Source: Coccinella septempunctata
Lineage: Eukaryota; Arthropoda; Insecta; Coleoptera; Coccinellidae
Length of the DNA: 64,000 bases
Reading direction: 5' to 3'
Assembly (NCBI RefSeq): GCF_907165205.1
Contig: NC_058192.1
Coordinates: 7,564,001 to 7,628,000, forward strand
The number at the start of each line of letters is the position of its first letter. Position 1 is the stretch's first letter. The notes below the pieces were generated by a model, which worked only from the letters and a program-made list of their open reading frames with translations, was not told the origin of the DNA and did not search any database. This document shows, piece after piece, positions 1 through 10,590 of this stretch. Made by a program: the position numbers and the translations under genes.

Positions 1-727
1 TATGGTCATGCTCAGAGAGCATACTCTGAGGAACTAAAAGTACGTTTGTGAACGCTTCTGGTAATCAGAGCTTACTCAGAGCTTGCTCTGAGTAAGTTTG
101 TGAACGCAACCTATGAGAAATTGCGTTATTTTTTGCAACTGACTTTGGCACTTCAGTAGTTATTCTGTGACGCCATCAATGTTAAACACAAAACACACAA
201 ACAAAATCCCAAGTTATGCCGAAAAACCTACATGGTTTGCGTGATTCTGTGATTCTGACCTTCTGTTGGTACCTTGAAGATTACCTTCCTAAAAGAATGA
301 CAATTTGGTTATTTAATACATTCCTAATTCTAAGACTATAAGTTTTTGTATGTAATATTATTGTTGAATTAAAAATAGTTTTCGATTATTTTGTCCTTAC
401 CTTCGTGTTATTAATAGCATCCTGTATAATACGGATTTAGGAGTGTTTCTACTGACTTTACCACCTGTTTCCATTTTATCTTTCCATAATAAAGAATCAT
501 AAACTGTTTCGGACTTCCTTGACCTCATCAGCGTGAGACGGTCATCAAATAGATGACACTCACGGACAGTTTATGAAAACTTCCAAACATTTCATCAACA
601 ATTGATGATTGTTAGTTTCAAAGTTTTGGAAAATGAAATGTTCATTATTTTTACCAAGAGTTGACTAATACAACCTATCAAAATGGACAATTCACAGATA
701 AAAGAACATGCTCTAACTCATGAAAAT
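1..727. other. intergenic DNA, no gene seen
   Basis: No coding region is recognised. The first 120 bases carry short imperfect repeats (two copies of a 12-base GTTTGTGAACGC block, and several CTCAGAG/CTCTGAG motifs). A compound hairpin at 498-575 is listed separately. The rest is AT-rich DNA without recognisable features. Confidence 0.6.
498..575. repeat. compound hairpin (inverted repeat)
   Basis: A perfect outer stem pairs CATAAACTGT (498-507) with ACAGTTTATG (566-575). Inside it CGTGAG pairs with CTCACG, and TCATC pairs with GATGA around a 5-base loop. This is a direct reading of the sequence. It could be the end of an unrecognised foldback element or a structured RNA. No function is assigned. 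Confidence 0.55.
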
Positions 728-1466
728 GGAAAATGGATCCCCAATTGTTTGAATGTTGACCAAAAGCGTGTAAGGGTAGAAGCATCGCGATCGATCTGTG
801 CTCGATGTAGACTTCTTAAACCGAATTGTTACTATGGATGAGACTTGGGTACATTTCTACAATCCAGAAACAAAGCAACAATCGATGGAATGGCGACACT
901 CTGGTTCTCCAAGACCTAAGAAGTTTCGTGTCCAAAAATCTGCTGGAAAAGTTTTTGCTTCAGTTTTTTGGGATTGCCATGAAGTAATCATGATTGATTT
1001 TTTGGATAAGGGTCGAACAATATCCGGAGATTACTATTAGACATTACTAACCATTCTACGGATAAACATAAGTGAGAAAAGACGCGGAAAGCTCTCCAAA
1101 GGTGTTTTGTTTTTGCAGTACAACACTTCTGCACACAAATCTCATGTTGCCATGCAAAAAATTCGTGATTTAGGGTTTGAATTACTAGAACACCCCCCTT
1201 ATTCAGCAGATTTGGCTCCATCCGACTATCATCTTTTTCCTCAACTGAAAAAAATTTTAAAAGGTCGTAAATTTTCTTCCAACGAGGAGGTAATAAAAGC
1301 TGTGGAGGTCTGGTTTGCAGAGCAAGAAGAAACATTTTTTTTTAATCTAAAGACGGTGTAATAAATGTATCCAATTAAGAGGAGAATATGTTGAGTAATA
1401 AAATATTTTGACATTGAAATTTTGTTTGGTTCTATTGTAGGCTAAGAATTTTCCAATACATCCTCG
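728..1466 (+). mobile_element. mariner transposase remnant, copy 1 (5'-truncated)
   Basis: This is the 3' two-thirds of a mariner (Tc1/mariner, DD34D) element. The reading encodes the first catalytic aspartate in the TMDETWVHFYNPE region (about 825-870) and the C-terminal HPPYSADLAPSDYHLF motif (about 1190-1240) with the third aspartate. The usual second-aspartate motif (HDNA.AH) reads QYNTSAH, so that aspartate has become Tyr. An in-frame TAG at 1038-1040 splits the frame. The 3' terminal inverted repeat ends at 1466 (ACATCCTCG) and is followed by TA, the family's target dinucleotide. The 5' end, including the DNA-binding domain, is missing. It belongs to the same family as the copies at 4.9-6.0 kb and 42.5-43.0 kb. 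It is a dead fossil by these changes. Confidence 0.9.
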
Positions 1467-3210
1467 TAGTAGTAGCTGAGTCTTCTAGTGAAATAGGGGC
1501 ATTTGACTTCATACGATTCATCCTCACAGCAGTACCTTTATGTTTCGACACATCTTAACCTTTTTTTCTCATCCTCACTCACTTTTTACCACATCTAAGA
1601 GGAAAAATGGATCTGTAATATGGAACAAAGATACCTACAAGTTCATTTCATTCATCATGCTCGTTTTCATACTCACCATGCTCCTTTTGATTCTCATTTC
1701 GATGAATACAGCTTGCTTGAGAGTAGATATACTTTGAAAAAAGTTAAGTGTGTGAAGCTTTTCTTGAAGTCTATATATTTAACAAGCGCGAAACGTGTGA
1801 AATTTCGTGCGCAATGAATTTTTTTGTGATTTATTGCAAAATAGTTGACAAAAATCGGTTGAGCAGTACTTAGTAACTTTTCTCATTTCTACCAATATCG
1901 AAATTAATGAACCAAGGCTGGACCCACATCTGGGCTTGTCTGGAAGTGAGTCCGAAGCTGAGACATCAAATTATTTCATTTTGCCCCTGACGGATTCAGT
2001 GAACAGCGAAAAATCCAACGGAACGTAGCTAAGATCCCTCGAAAAAAATCCCTATACCGTCTCGCCCGGTCGCATCCGAAGTAGTTTTTCTAATAATTTT
2101 TAAATGGTCGCATTGTGTTGCGGAAATATAGCGGTGGAATAGCGTCGCCCCCAACAGACGTCAAATATTGGGGCCACGTGCTGGATTACGCCGGCAAAAA
2201 GACAGCTCGCAGAGATGATCGCGATAGCATAAAGTGGTTACGGGGGTTTGTTATGACTGCGGAGGATTAATTTTTGAATTATTAAATTTTTCATAGGGGT
2301 TTTCGTATTGTGCCCGACTGCGAGAGTCTCCCCCGTGGATTGTCCGTCCGATATTAGGCGATATGAGGTCATTTTTTCGTTTCATTTTGAAGTTTTATAT
2401 CGGAGTCGAAGGATTTAGGGATCACCAGAGATTGGAGCAATTCCGTTTGTTATTTATTTCCCTGGCGTTTTATCACAGTTGCATGATGATGCACGTATGG
2501 GTTCTTTTTCCCCGGATACGAAAATGTCAGTACTCATCTATCATCCCCCCTTTCCATTCTATTATTGACAATAATGGACCATTGTCAGATCTCAACCATC
2601 AACTTCCATGGGTTATAACAAGATTTTGACGGATTTTTAAGGCTTGTGTTCTGTAGCGCGTTCAGAATTCTTTAGAGATCACTAGATAATGTCACATACG
2701 AAAAATCTAGACCGTATGTCCCGAAATAATTGCTACTAATTGAATTAATTACTCAATTAAAATTGGGATATTAAAGTTATTGTTTCGTTGGTTTCACAGT
2801 GAGTTTCGGAGAACAATAGTGGGCATTTATACTTTACGAGAAAGGCAGTAGACCATTTCGGATACAATGAACATTCTTCTATAAGCGCGCGTGATATCGG
2901 CACATAAAAAAAAATCTTATGAAATTTTCACGTGAGATAATGGAATCATTTGTTATCTACGATAGCTGGGATGAAATTATGAAAGTGTGAATTTGGGAAA
3001 ATTTTGAGAAATTATGAAATTATGTGGCCGATACTTGATGAATATCCATAATTGTACCTAAAAGAGATTAAACGATTTTCTCTGAAGATTTTATTGTGAT
3101 AGAATCAATAATGATCTTCCTTTTGCCAGAATCTCACCCAATATTGACACATTGTAGATAAACATGACATTCATCTTGGCCCAAAATGAGGTAGCAATTC
3201 TGATAGGTAT
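1467..3210. other. intergenic DNA, no gene seen
   Basis: No convincing coding region. About 1,910-2,360 is noticeably richer in G, C and CpG than its surroundings, for example around 2,040-2,080 and 2,140-2,200. That could mark an old exon, a regulatory element or a decayed repeat, but no motif decides between these. Confidence 0.5.
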
Positions 3211-3725
3211 ACAGGGTGAGTCTTTGACTCGTACAAATGTTTTAACAGTAGATTCTTGAGGTCGTAGGAAGCACTTTTATCCTGATCCATTTTTTCCGAT
3301 TCAGTCTTGATAAAAATATATAGCCATTTCGAGTTTTCATAATGAGCTGTGCCCTCTTCAGAATAACTAGCTAAATCTGTGACACTACACATCTGTGAAT
3401 CCTTAACACAGTTGAATTCAGCCAAAGTACCCAATTTTCCGAATATCACAGATATTTTCTATATCTGAACATCAAATTACTGGAAAATGGCTCATTATAC
3501 GAGAAAATATGAAGAATACTTTTATTTTACAAAACGTTCAAATATTCATCAGACAGCGTCCAACTTAGTTTCATGAGTTGGATTCTTCGAATTTTCGGTA
3601 TTTTTATGGTACGTCGTGGTCATAATGAGAGAACTGGAAGACCTGGCTGATATCTTGTGTTCGATTCAACCATTTATGCGATATAACTAAAAATATCATT
3701 TTTTTATTGTTTTTCAACAGTCTGC

Positions 3726-3990
3726 CAGCGGGTTTCATAAAACTCTGAATGTCCGATCAACGATTTGACAGTCACTGGAATTTTAAAACGAAACGACTGA
3801 AACCTTTAAATTTCTGAATATATCGAAGAAATCGTAATTGAGAATAACTGGATGGACGTACAAACATCATAATTTGATGCGGGAAATGATATTCCGAATG
3901 ATCATGACTGAATTATCGATTAGAAACTAATTGACGTCTATTCGTCATTCAACCGTTGATTCCCGGATCAAGCTCTATGAAACCTGGGGT
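3726..3990. mobile_element. MITE-like element family B, copy 1 (nested)
   Basis: A 265-bp segment with inverted ends: CAGCGGGTTTCAT at the left and, read in reverse complement, ACCCCAGGTTTCAT at the right. Pairing continues for about 45 bases with mismatches. A second copy lies at 25,032-25,295. In the uninterrupted sister copies of family A the flanking text is continuous (CAACAGCCTG followed by TATCTTT), so those copies act as empty sites. No clear target duplication is visible. Confidence 0.85.
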
Positions 3991-4076
3991 TTATCTTTTA
4001 AACAGAGCCGATTCAGAAAAAGTGGTAAAAGAAAAAAGTGTTTCTTTTGACCCCAAGAATCTACTGTCAAAATATT

Positions 4077-4157
4077 TCTTTTCTTTTTTTTTTTCCTCTT
4101 TTCGTCTTTTTGTAGATTCATTCCCGGCAACGGGATACAGCAATGAATGAATGAACG
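4077..4157 (+). mobile_element. 5'-truncated LINE tail nested in element A
   Basis: About 80 bp that matches the 3' end of the LINE at 46,895-47,810: a T-rich run, then the end of the reading frame (SFPATGYSNE), a stop, and an ATGA microsatellite tail. It interrupts the 3' terminal repeat of the family A element just before ACGAGTCAAAG. Extreme 5' truncation with an ATGA tail is typical of target-primed reverse transcription. Confidence 0.75.
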
Positions 4158-4176
4158 AGTCAAAGACTGACCCTGT

Positions 4177-4887
4177 TTAGTAATTTCGTGAGTGGTAGAA
4201 GAAAGTGAGGAAAATCAGCTGATTTAAAGGGTTTGCCAACCGCTACATATTGAGGGTCGCGAAAAATGAAAACTGTTCACTTCATACTATACCTATAAAC
4301 AGATTTTTACCTCCATAGCCCCAAAGTCCAATAATTTTCCTAACACCAGGTTAAAGCCTTCTTAACAGGTGTCCTTCGGGATTTCTTCAGAATAAATGGC
4401 CCCTTAGTCCGGCGTCGAGAACAACTACAAAAACCAGGGTCAATTGATGTAAATCAATCGGAGGGGCGATAGATGGACAAATAATCTGTCTTATTTGTCA
4501 CGACCATGCGAGAAAATAGGGTGGCCCAGGCGGCAAGAAAAATCGGGTCCGTGGACCGTAGGGATGTTTTTCTTGGCGTTTTTCCTCCGTCTAATGAAAT
4601 ACTTTGAATAGCTACAGTCCATCTATTATGCGTCCCCAATCTTGCGCGGGGATAACTCTGGGTTTTACTCCTATTCTTTTTCCTCAAGGTTATTGACATT
4701 TATTGCGTCATGATCTACTTCCGGGAGAGAAGTGTGGAGAAGGGTAATAAATGGTTTCCGAGGATTCAAGGACTGAAATATTGCATACCGTTTCCAGAAA
4801 GCAATGATCTATCTTGTTCTAGTACATTCAAAATCCTTAACTAATGATAAATATCTTTGCACAAATATTACATAAATAGTAAAGATA
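4177..4887. other. intergenic DNA, no gene seen
   Basis: No recognised coding region, repeat or RNA. An 81-codon open frame on the minus strand (4454-4699) has no recognisable motif and is left unannotated. Confidence 0.5.
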
Positions 4888-6004
4888 CTCCCACAGCTTT
4901 TATTACCTACTCATTGAAAGAAAAGTTTCGACCTTTTAAACTTTTTTTTAGTTGAGGGAAGAGATGATAGTCGGATGGAGCCAAATCTGGTGAATAAGGA
5001 AAGGTTTTCTAGTAAGTCAAACCCTAAATCACGATTTTTTTGCAAGGCATCATGACATTTGTGTGCAGAGGCGTTGTCCTGCAAAAACTGAACACCTTGG
5101 ATAGCTTTACACGTCTTTTCTCTTTAGTTTTTTCCCGTAGAGTGGACAGTTATGTGGAATAGTAATCTCCGGTTATTGTTTTACCCTTATCCAAAAATCG
5201 ATCATGATTACTACATGGCAATCCCAAAAAACTGAAGCAAGAACTTTTCCAAAAGATTTTTGGACATGAACCTTCTTAGGTCTTGGAGAACCAGAGTGTC
5301 GCCATTCCATCGATTGTTGCTTTTTTCTGGATCGTAGAAATGTACCCAAGTCTCCTCCAAAGTAACAATTCGGTTTAAGAAGTTTACATCGTTTTCAAAT
5401 CGAGCACAGATCGTACGCGATGCTTTTACCTTTGCACGCTTTTGGTCAACATTCAAACAATTGGGGATCCATTTTCCAGCAATTTTTCTCATGTCTAAAT
5501 TGACGTGAACTATATGATGAACGAGTTCGTATGAAATATTCAGTGCTTCAGATATCCGTTTTAGCCCAATTCGACGGTCTGATAAAATCATGTCCTGAAC
5601 TGCATCGATATTTTCGGGGACTGACATAGAAACTGGCCTACCCGATCGGTCATCATCTTCAATGGTAAATTTACCTATTTTGAAGCTTGCAGTGAAATTT
5701 TTCACGGTCGCATACGATGAACATTGATCACCAAGGGTATTAAGCGTATCTTCGAAAATCTGCTTACCTCTCAACCCTTTTAAATACTTTTACTTGACGA
5801 TGGCTCGATACTCCAATTTTTCGATTTCCACAATTTCGCTGGACATCTTCTTTCTTTTAGTTTATTACGTAACTCTGGTTTACTTTCTTGACATCAAACT
5901 TCACACTGACACTTCTAATGAGTTATTGTTCGTTACTATGGTAACGCAATATTTTTTTTATGGATGGAACTCTTCTAGGCTAACTAGATATCAATACATC
6001 CTCG
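4888..6004 (-). mobile_element. mariner element remnant, copy 2
   Basis: Minus-strand mariner with its 5' terminal repeat at about 5975-6004 (GAGGATGTATTG on the minus strand) next to TA. The transposase frame starts at 5774 and runs to 5211. The first part has the N-terminal helix-turn-helix region (LKRISEALNIS), the linker (KWIPNCLNVDQK) and the first catalytic-aspartate block, written here as TLEETWVHFYDPE, so the aspartate is Glu. A frameshift follows that block. The remaining C-terminal coding sequence continues in another frame to about 4,890, where the element is cut off before its 3' repeat. The glutamate, the frameshift and the missing 3' end make it inactive. Confidence 0.9.
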
Positions 6005-7029
6005 TACATACCTATAGCAATTTTTCGATTATGACTTTTTGGTGTACAACATATACTAAGATGCATCAATTATCGAGTCATTCTTCTTTCAATCAATAAA
6101 CCTAAATACAATGTCTTCACAACTCGATAAATCTCTACATTAGAATATGATGGAGTCTTCGACTTCCCACATATGATATCGATTCTCCCTCCAAGAAATG
6201 CACCAGCTCTTTGCTGACACACTGAAATACTGAATTCACGAACAGCTGATGGCCCAGAGCTTTCGCCTTCGTAGGAATGAATTATTTAAACATGAAAAGG
6301 GCCTATGAAGCACACCCGAGGGTGTGGATCAATCTTATATTCATCTGATGGATTTGATGGCCGAGGAACGGTGGTTTGCGAAAAGCTTTCCCTCACCAAT
6401 TTCATGCAGTTCATCTGAGAGTTGATAAGAGCTCTTTTTCTCTTTTTTCAGAGTAAAATGGTCAATTCATTTCATTTTTCATTTGTTTTCGAATTTTTCT
6501 GAAATCAAATTGCGACAGCTGGCGGGAAATATTTCCAGGTAATCCATTTCTTGCGTTGACATTTAGAGTGATACTTTCTATCCCGAAATTATATCTGAAA
6601 CAAAAAAACTGGAGCAGAAAACGATAAGGAAAAAGTAAATAATACAGCCTTCATCAAACTGATTCGAAGACTTGATGATAACTGAAAGAAAAATAATTAT
6701 TCATAGATGCCTACATAACTTGTTCTCCAATTGCACTGTGAAGAACATCATTTCTGCGTCAAGAATCTTCTGTAGATTTTGGTGAAGGATCCCCCTCGGG
6801 CCTTGTCGTCAGAAATCCTTCAGTATGTTTGGAATTAATAATATTCCAAATCTTGCTTATCACCGAGAGGGTCTTTCGACTAGGTTCGGTCTTCCAAGTC
6901 ATGATTTTTGTTCGAGAAACGCTACAGGACCTCGAACAACTGAAGAAACATAATTGAAGATGAAGATCATTTCATAGCTACGAATAAAAATTTTACTCGA
7001 ACACATTATAATTTACCCTGTACCCAGGC
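6005..7029. other. intergenic DNA, no gene seen
   Basis: No gene, repeat or RNA is recognised in this kilobase of AT-rich sequence. Confidence 0.5.
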
Positions 7030-7102
7030 AGGGTAGCTAAGTTGGGAGAGGACCTGACTGTTAATAAGGGGGTCGTAGGTTCGAATCCTGCTCTCGGTGG
7101 TA
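7030..7102 (+). tRNA. tRNA-derived sequence (pseudogene or SINE head), anticodon-loop GTT
   Basis: The stretch has a good pol III box A (TAGCTAAGTTGGGAG) and a perfect box B core (GGTTCGAATCC). The T arm folds (GTAGG with CCTGC around TTCGAAT). An anticodon-like loop CTGTTAA gives GTT (Asn), on a stem with one mismatch. The acceptor stem does not pair: the 3' strand is TCTCGGT but the 5' side reads GGCAGGG. A functional tRNA is therefore unlikely. A tRNA pseudogene or the head of a tRNA-derived SINE fits better. No A-rich tail or clear target duplication was found. Confidence 0.6.
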
Positions 7103-8454
7103 CTTATTTCAGAATTCAATTCCTGTGTGCATGACGTTAAAACTTGCATATATATTGCATGTATATTTCAGACATTAAACTATCATCACTAAAAATTATA
7201 TCTCCTAGAAAGTTTTCATCGGAATGAGCCTATATAAGTGATAGCCGCCGAAAGTCCTTGCTATAATTGAAGCACGTATGAGTTTTTGCCATTTCCCGCA
7301 ACCTAACTTTTTCACCCTTGTCTCTGAAGTTCCCTAAAAACGGCGTAAAATGTCGGAAAGTGAAGTCAAATCCGCAAATAGCAGTCCCATAACTTACTGT
7401 GGCTGCCTTTATGTCCCACACAATGCGGTGGCGGTTATTGGCCTTCAATAATTCACGCCATACAGTCATATCGAGTGAATGCCACCACGGTTTCGCGAAA
7501 TATATTTCTAACCCCGAGTAGATGCCTCAGGTCCTCCCTCTCTCCTTTTTTTCTCTCCTGTGTATCCGGGTTCCTATTTCTCTCCCTAATAAAATTCCGA
7601 GACATTCCTTCTGTTCGATTTTCCATCGAATGGCTCAGTATTCGCCCAGATATATTTTTCCGATTGTTTGGTTCATCAAAACACTTCGTTATACTACTTC
7701 TTGTTTTAATCGAGGGAGGACACAGTTCATTGCGACCTAAAGGCCTATTTTATGGAACCATTGATTGAAAAGCGACGCCACTTTGAAGTTTCAATTTTCC
7801 GTCTAAGTATTCTAGTGAATGTTTGTCATGATTAAAAATAAAAAGGAAACTCATGGATCAACTCTTAGTATTTTGCAATATTCTATCATTGAATGATATT
7901 TATTCACGCCTACTAGTTCTGAAAAATTTTCGGCAAAATCGGGAGCACCTCATCTGATGAAGCTCCTCCAGAAAATAGTAATTTATGAATGAGTAAGCGC
8001 CTTAACAATGGCAGAGACGATATTTGAACAATTAATAATGTTGTAACATTATTAATAATTAGATGTAAAACATCGGATAGAATGAATTATTAAGGTGGGT
8101 GTACACGATCGCGCATATTAGATAGATAAGAATATTATCGAGAGGTTTTTGTTGAATTGTTGTTTCTGGAGTAACATAGACTGGAAATTTTTATATTTCG
8201 TTGGTGAACATCGGTCATTTTATTGAAAAAATAAAATTTCTACAGAGACTACTTTCTTATCGAGAATGTGAGTGGAAATGGTTGAAATGTGGAAAAAAAA
8301 TTAATCTTAATGGGGAGCGAATATTCAATTTTGGCTTGAAAAGTAAGTGAATAATCTGAATAATGGAATATTTTATGATTTTATAAAGGTCCAGTTCAAG
8401 CGAATATGTTTGAAACAACCAATAATACCACAAATTTTCGAAATTTTTTATTTT
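7103..8454. other. intergenic DNA, no gene seen
   Basis: No coding region is supported. Open frames of 72-97 codons at 7230-7768 overlap each other on both strands and show no domain motif. The segment 7,220-7,500 is somewhat richer in CG than its surroundings. Confidence 0.5.
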
Positions 8455-8565
8455 ATGGCTGCACCCTCCTCCTTTATCCGGGCTTGGGACCGGCACTGGC
8501 ATTTGATGCTACTCGCATCAACATTACCAGAGGCGGAGTTACGCGCCCCAAAATTAAACGATTGA
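8455..8565 (+). repeat. repeat fragment at the left edge of the satellite array
   Basis: A GC-richer segment containing CCGGGCTTGGGACCGGCACT at about 8478-8497. A related block, CCTGGCTTAGGACAGGCTTT, lies in the same orientation just past the right edge of the array (about 34,332-34,351). It is probably a fragment of a dispersed repeat. The family is not identified. Confidence 0.45.
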
Positions 8566-10397
8566 GATTTTGCTATCGAGTTTCTTATTGACTTAATATA
8601 TTATATTCCCTACATTCCCGATTATTTTTCGTTCGATGACGCAACAATGCATCAAGCCCACCCTTCAACATGTTTCTATTGTCTGTCTCGTTTCCCGAAT
8701 TCGCGTATTTACCGATTAATTTTCCCGAACCGAATCGTTTCCCGAGTTGGAGTTCAAAACTATCAACTTCCCCAAATTTCGGAATGATTATCGATCGATG
8801 GTGGAATACTACACCAGCTTTTCGATCGATGATGCAACAATGCATCAAGCCCACCCTTCAACATGTTTCTATTGTTTGTCTCGTTTCCCGAATTCGCGTA
8901 TTTACCGATTAATTTTCCCGAACCGAATGGTTAACCGAGTTGGAGTTCAAAACTATCAACTTCCCCAAATTTCGGAATGATTATCGATCGATGGTGGAAT
9001 ACTACACCAGCTTTTCGATCGATGATGCAACAGTGCATCAAGCCCACCCTTCAACATGTTTCTATTGTCTGTCTCGTTTCCCGAATTCGCGTATTTACCG
9101 ATTAATTTTCCCAAACCGAATCGTTTCCCGAGTTGGAGTTCAAAACTATCAACTTCCCCAAATTTCGGAATGATTATCGATCGATGGTGGAATACTACAC
9201 CAGCTTTTCGATCGATGATGCAACAGTGCATCAAGCCCACCCTTCAACATGTTTCTATTGTTTGTCTCGTTTCCCGAATTCGCGTATTTACCGATTAATT
9301 TTCCCGAACCGAATGGTTAACCGAGTTGGAGTTCAAAACTCAAAACTTCCCCACATTTCGGAATGAATATCGATCGATGGTGGAATACTACACCAGTTAT
9401 TCGATCGATGATGCAACAATGCATCAAGCCCACCCTTTAACATGTTTCTATTGTTTGACTCGTTTCCCGAATTCGCGTATTTCCCGATTAATTTTCTCGA
9501 ACCGAATCGTTTCCCGAGTTGGAGTTCAAAACTCACAACTTTCCCAAATTTCGGAATGATTATCGATCGATGGTGGAATACTACACCATTTATTCGATCG
9601 ATTATGCAAGAATGCATCAAGCCCACCCTTTAACATGTTTCTATTGTTTGTCTCGTTTCCCGAATTCGCGTATTTACCGATTGATTTTCCCGAATCGAAT
9701 CGTTTCCCGAGTTGGAGTTCAAAACTCACAACTTCCCCACATTTCGGAATGATTATCGATCGATGGTGGAATACTACACCATTTATTCGATCGATTATGC
9801 AAGAATGCATCAAGCCCACCCTTTAACATGTTTTTATTGTTTGTCTCGTTTCCCGAATTCGCGTATTTACCGATTGATTTTCCCGAATCGAATCGTTTCC
9901 CGAGTTGGAGTTCAAAACTCACAACTTCCCCACATTTCGGAATGATTATCGATCGATGGTGGAATACTACACCAGTTATTCGATCGATGATGCAACAATG
10001 CATCAAGCCCACCCTTTAACATGTTTCTATTGTTTGTCTCGTTTCCCGAATTCGCGTATTTACCGATTAATTTTCCCGAACCGAATCGTTTCCCGAGTTG
10101 GAGTTCAAAACTCACAACTTTCCCAAATTTCGGAATGTTTATCGATCGATGGTGGAAAACTACACCAGACTGTTATTCGAAAGCATAGCATGAAAAAATT
10201 CCTTTTAATACATATATACCTAGCCCCGGATGACAGCCCACTGAGCCCACTTTCAATAGGTGTGGAATGACAGGCAATCCACTGAACCTAATATCAGTAG
10301 GTGGTGGGTCTAACCGACATCCTCATACTGGTACTCGTGACTCATAAGAGTCATGATGGGTTTATGAGGAATTCTCTAGAACTGTGGCCGAAAATTA

Positions 10398-10445
10398 GGA
10401 ACTAACGGGGATTCGCCATCTGTCAGTCGGGCGAATCTCTGTTCC
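10398..10445 (+). ncRNA. upstream hairpin in satellite spacer (candidate RNA structure)
   Basis: GGGATTCGCC (10,408-10,417) pairs with GGCGAATCTC (10,430-10,439) over 10 bp with one G-T pair and a 12-base loop. GGAAC (10,398) and GTTCC (10,441-10,445) extend the stem beyond a small internal loop. The same hairpin recurs in all nine spacers. In copies 8 and 9 the only change is one base in the loop (31,098 and 33,378), so the stem is unaltered. Transcription is inferred, not shown. Confidence 0.5.
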
Positions 10446-10478
10446 TTCCTTTACATTGGCCCGAGTTTCTAGGAAAGC

Positions 10479-10487
10479 TATATAAAA
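10479..10487 (+). promoter_or_regulatory. TATA box of the satellite spacer
   Basis: TATATAAAA stands 26 bases before the base of the long hairpin. That spacing would put a pol II start at about 10,507-10,512, in the 5' arm. The same box is at 12,373, 15,415, 16,933, 21,499, 24,348, 29,634, 31,151 and 33,431. The match is to a short AT-rich consensus, so promoter activity is an inference. Confidence 0.4.
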
Positions 10488-10504
10488 CCACCATTTTCAT
10501 GGTT

Positions 10505-10590
10505 CCTACGCTGCATCCACATTATGCCTTTGTGAGCTGATAGGCAAGACCGCTCGGTACACAAAGGCAGAATATGGATGCAGCTTTAGG
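10505..10590 (+). ncRNA. long hairpin in satellite spacer (candidate hairpin RNA)
   Basis: CTGCATCCACATTATGCC... TTTGTG (10,511-10,534) pairs with CACAAAGGCAGAATATGG... ATGCAG (10,560-10,583), 24 positions with two mismatches. The stem extends outward through G-C and CCTA/TAGG around a small bulge, giving about 29 paired positions over a 25-base loop. The size is in the range of an animal pre-miRNA or a longer siRNA-type hairpin. Copies lie at 12,399-12,484, 15,441-15,526, 16,959-17,044, 21,525-21,610, 29,660-29,745, 31,177-31,262 and 33,457-33,542. The copy starting at 24,374 is split in its loop by a transposon and resumes at 27,987-28,034. No mature small RNA can be inferred from sequence alone. 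Confidence 0.5.

Larger units (their letters stand above)
3211..4176. mobile_element. inverted-repeat element family A, copy 1 (carries two nested insertions)
   Basis: The element starts ACAGGGTGAGTCTTTGACTC and ends with the near-complement, GAGTCAAAGACTGACCCTGT. Copies at 41,434-42,085 and 56,633-57,251 share the termini and interior and are about 620-650 bp long. This copy is 966 bp because it holds a second inverted-repeat element (3726-3990) and a short LINE tail (about 4077-4157). No coding capacity of its own is apparent, so it is best described as a MITE-like non-autonomous DNA transposon. The ends merge with flanking TA/TAT sequence, which suggests but does not prove a Tc1/mariner-type TA target. 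Confidence 0.85.
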
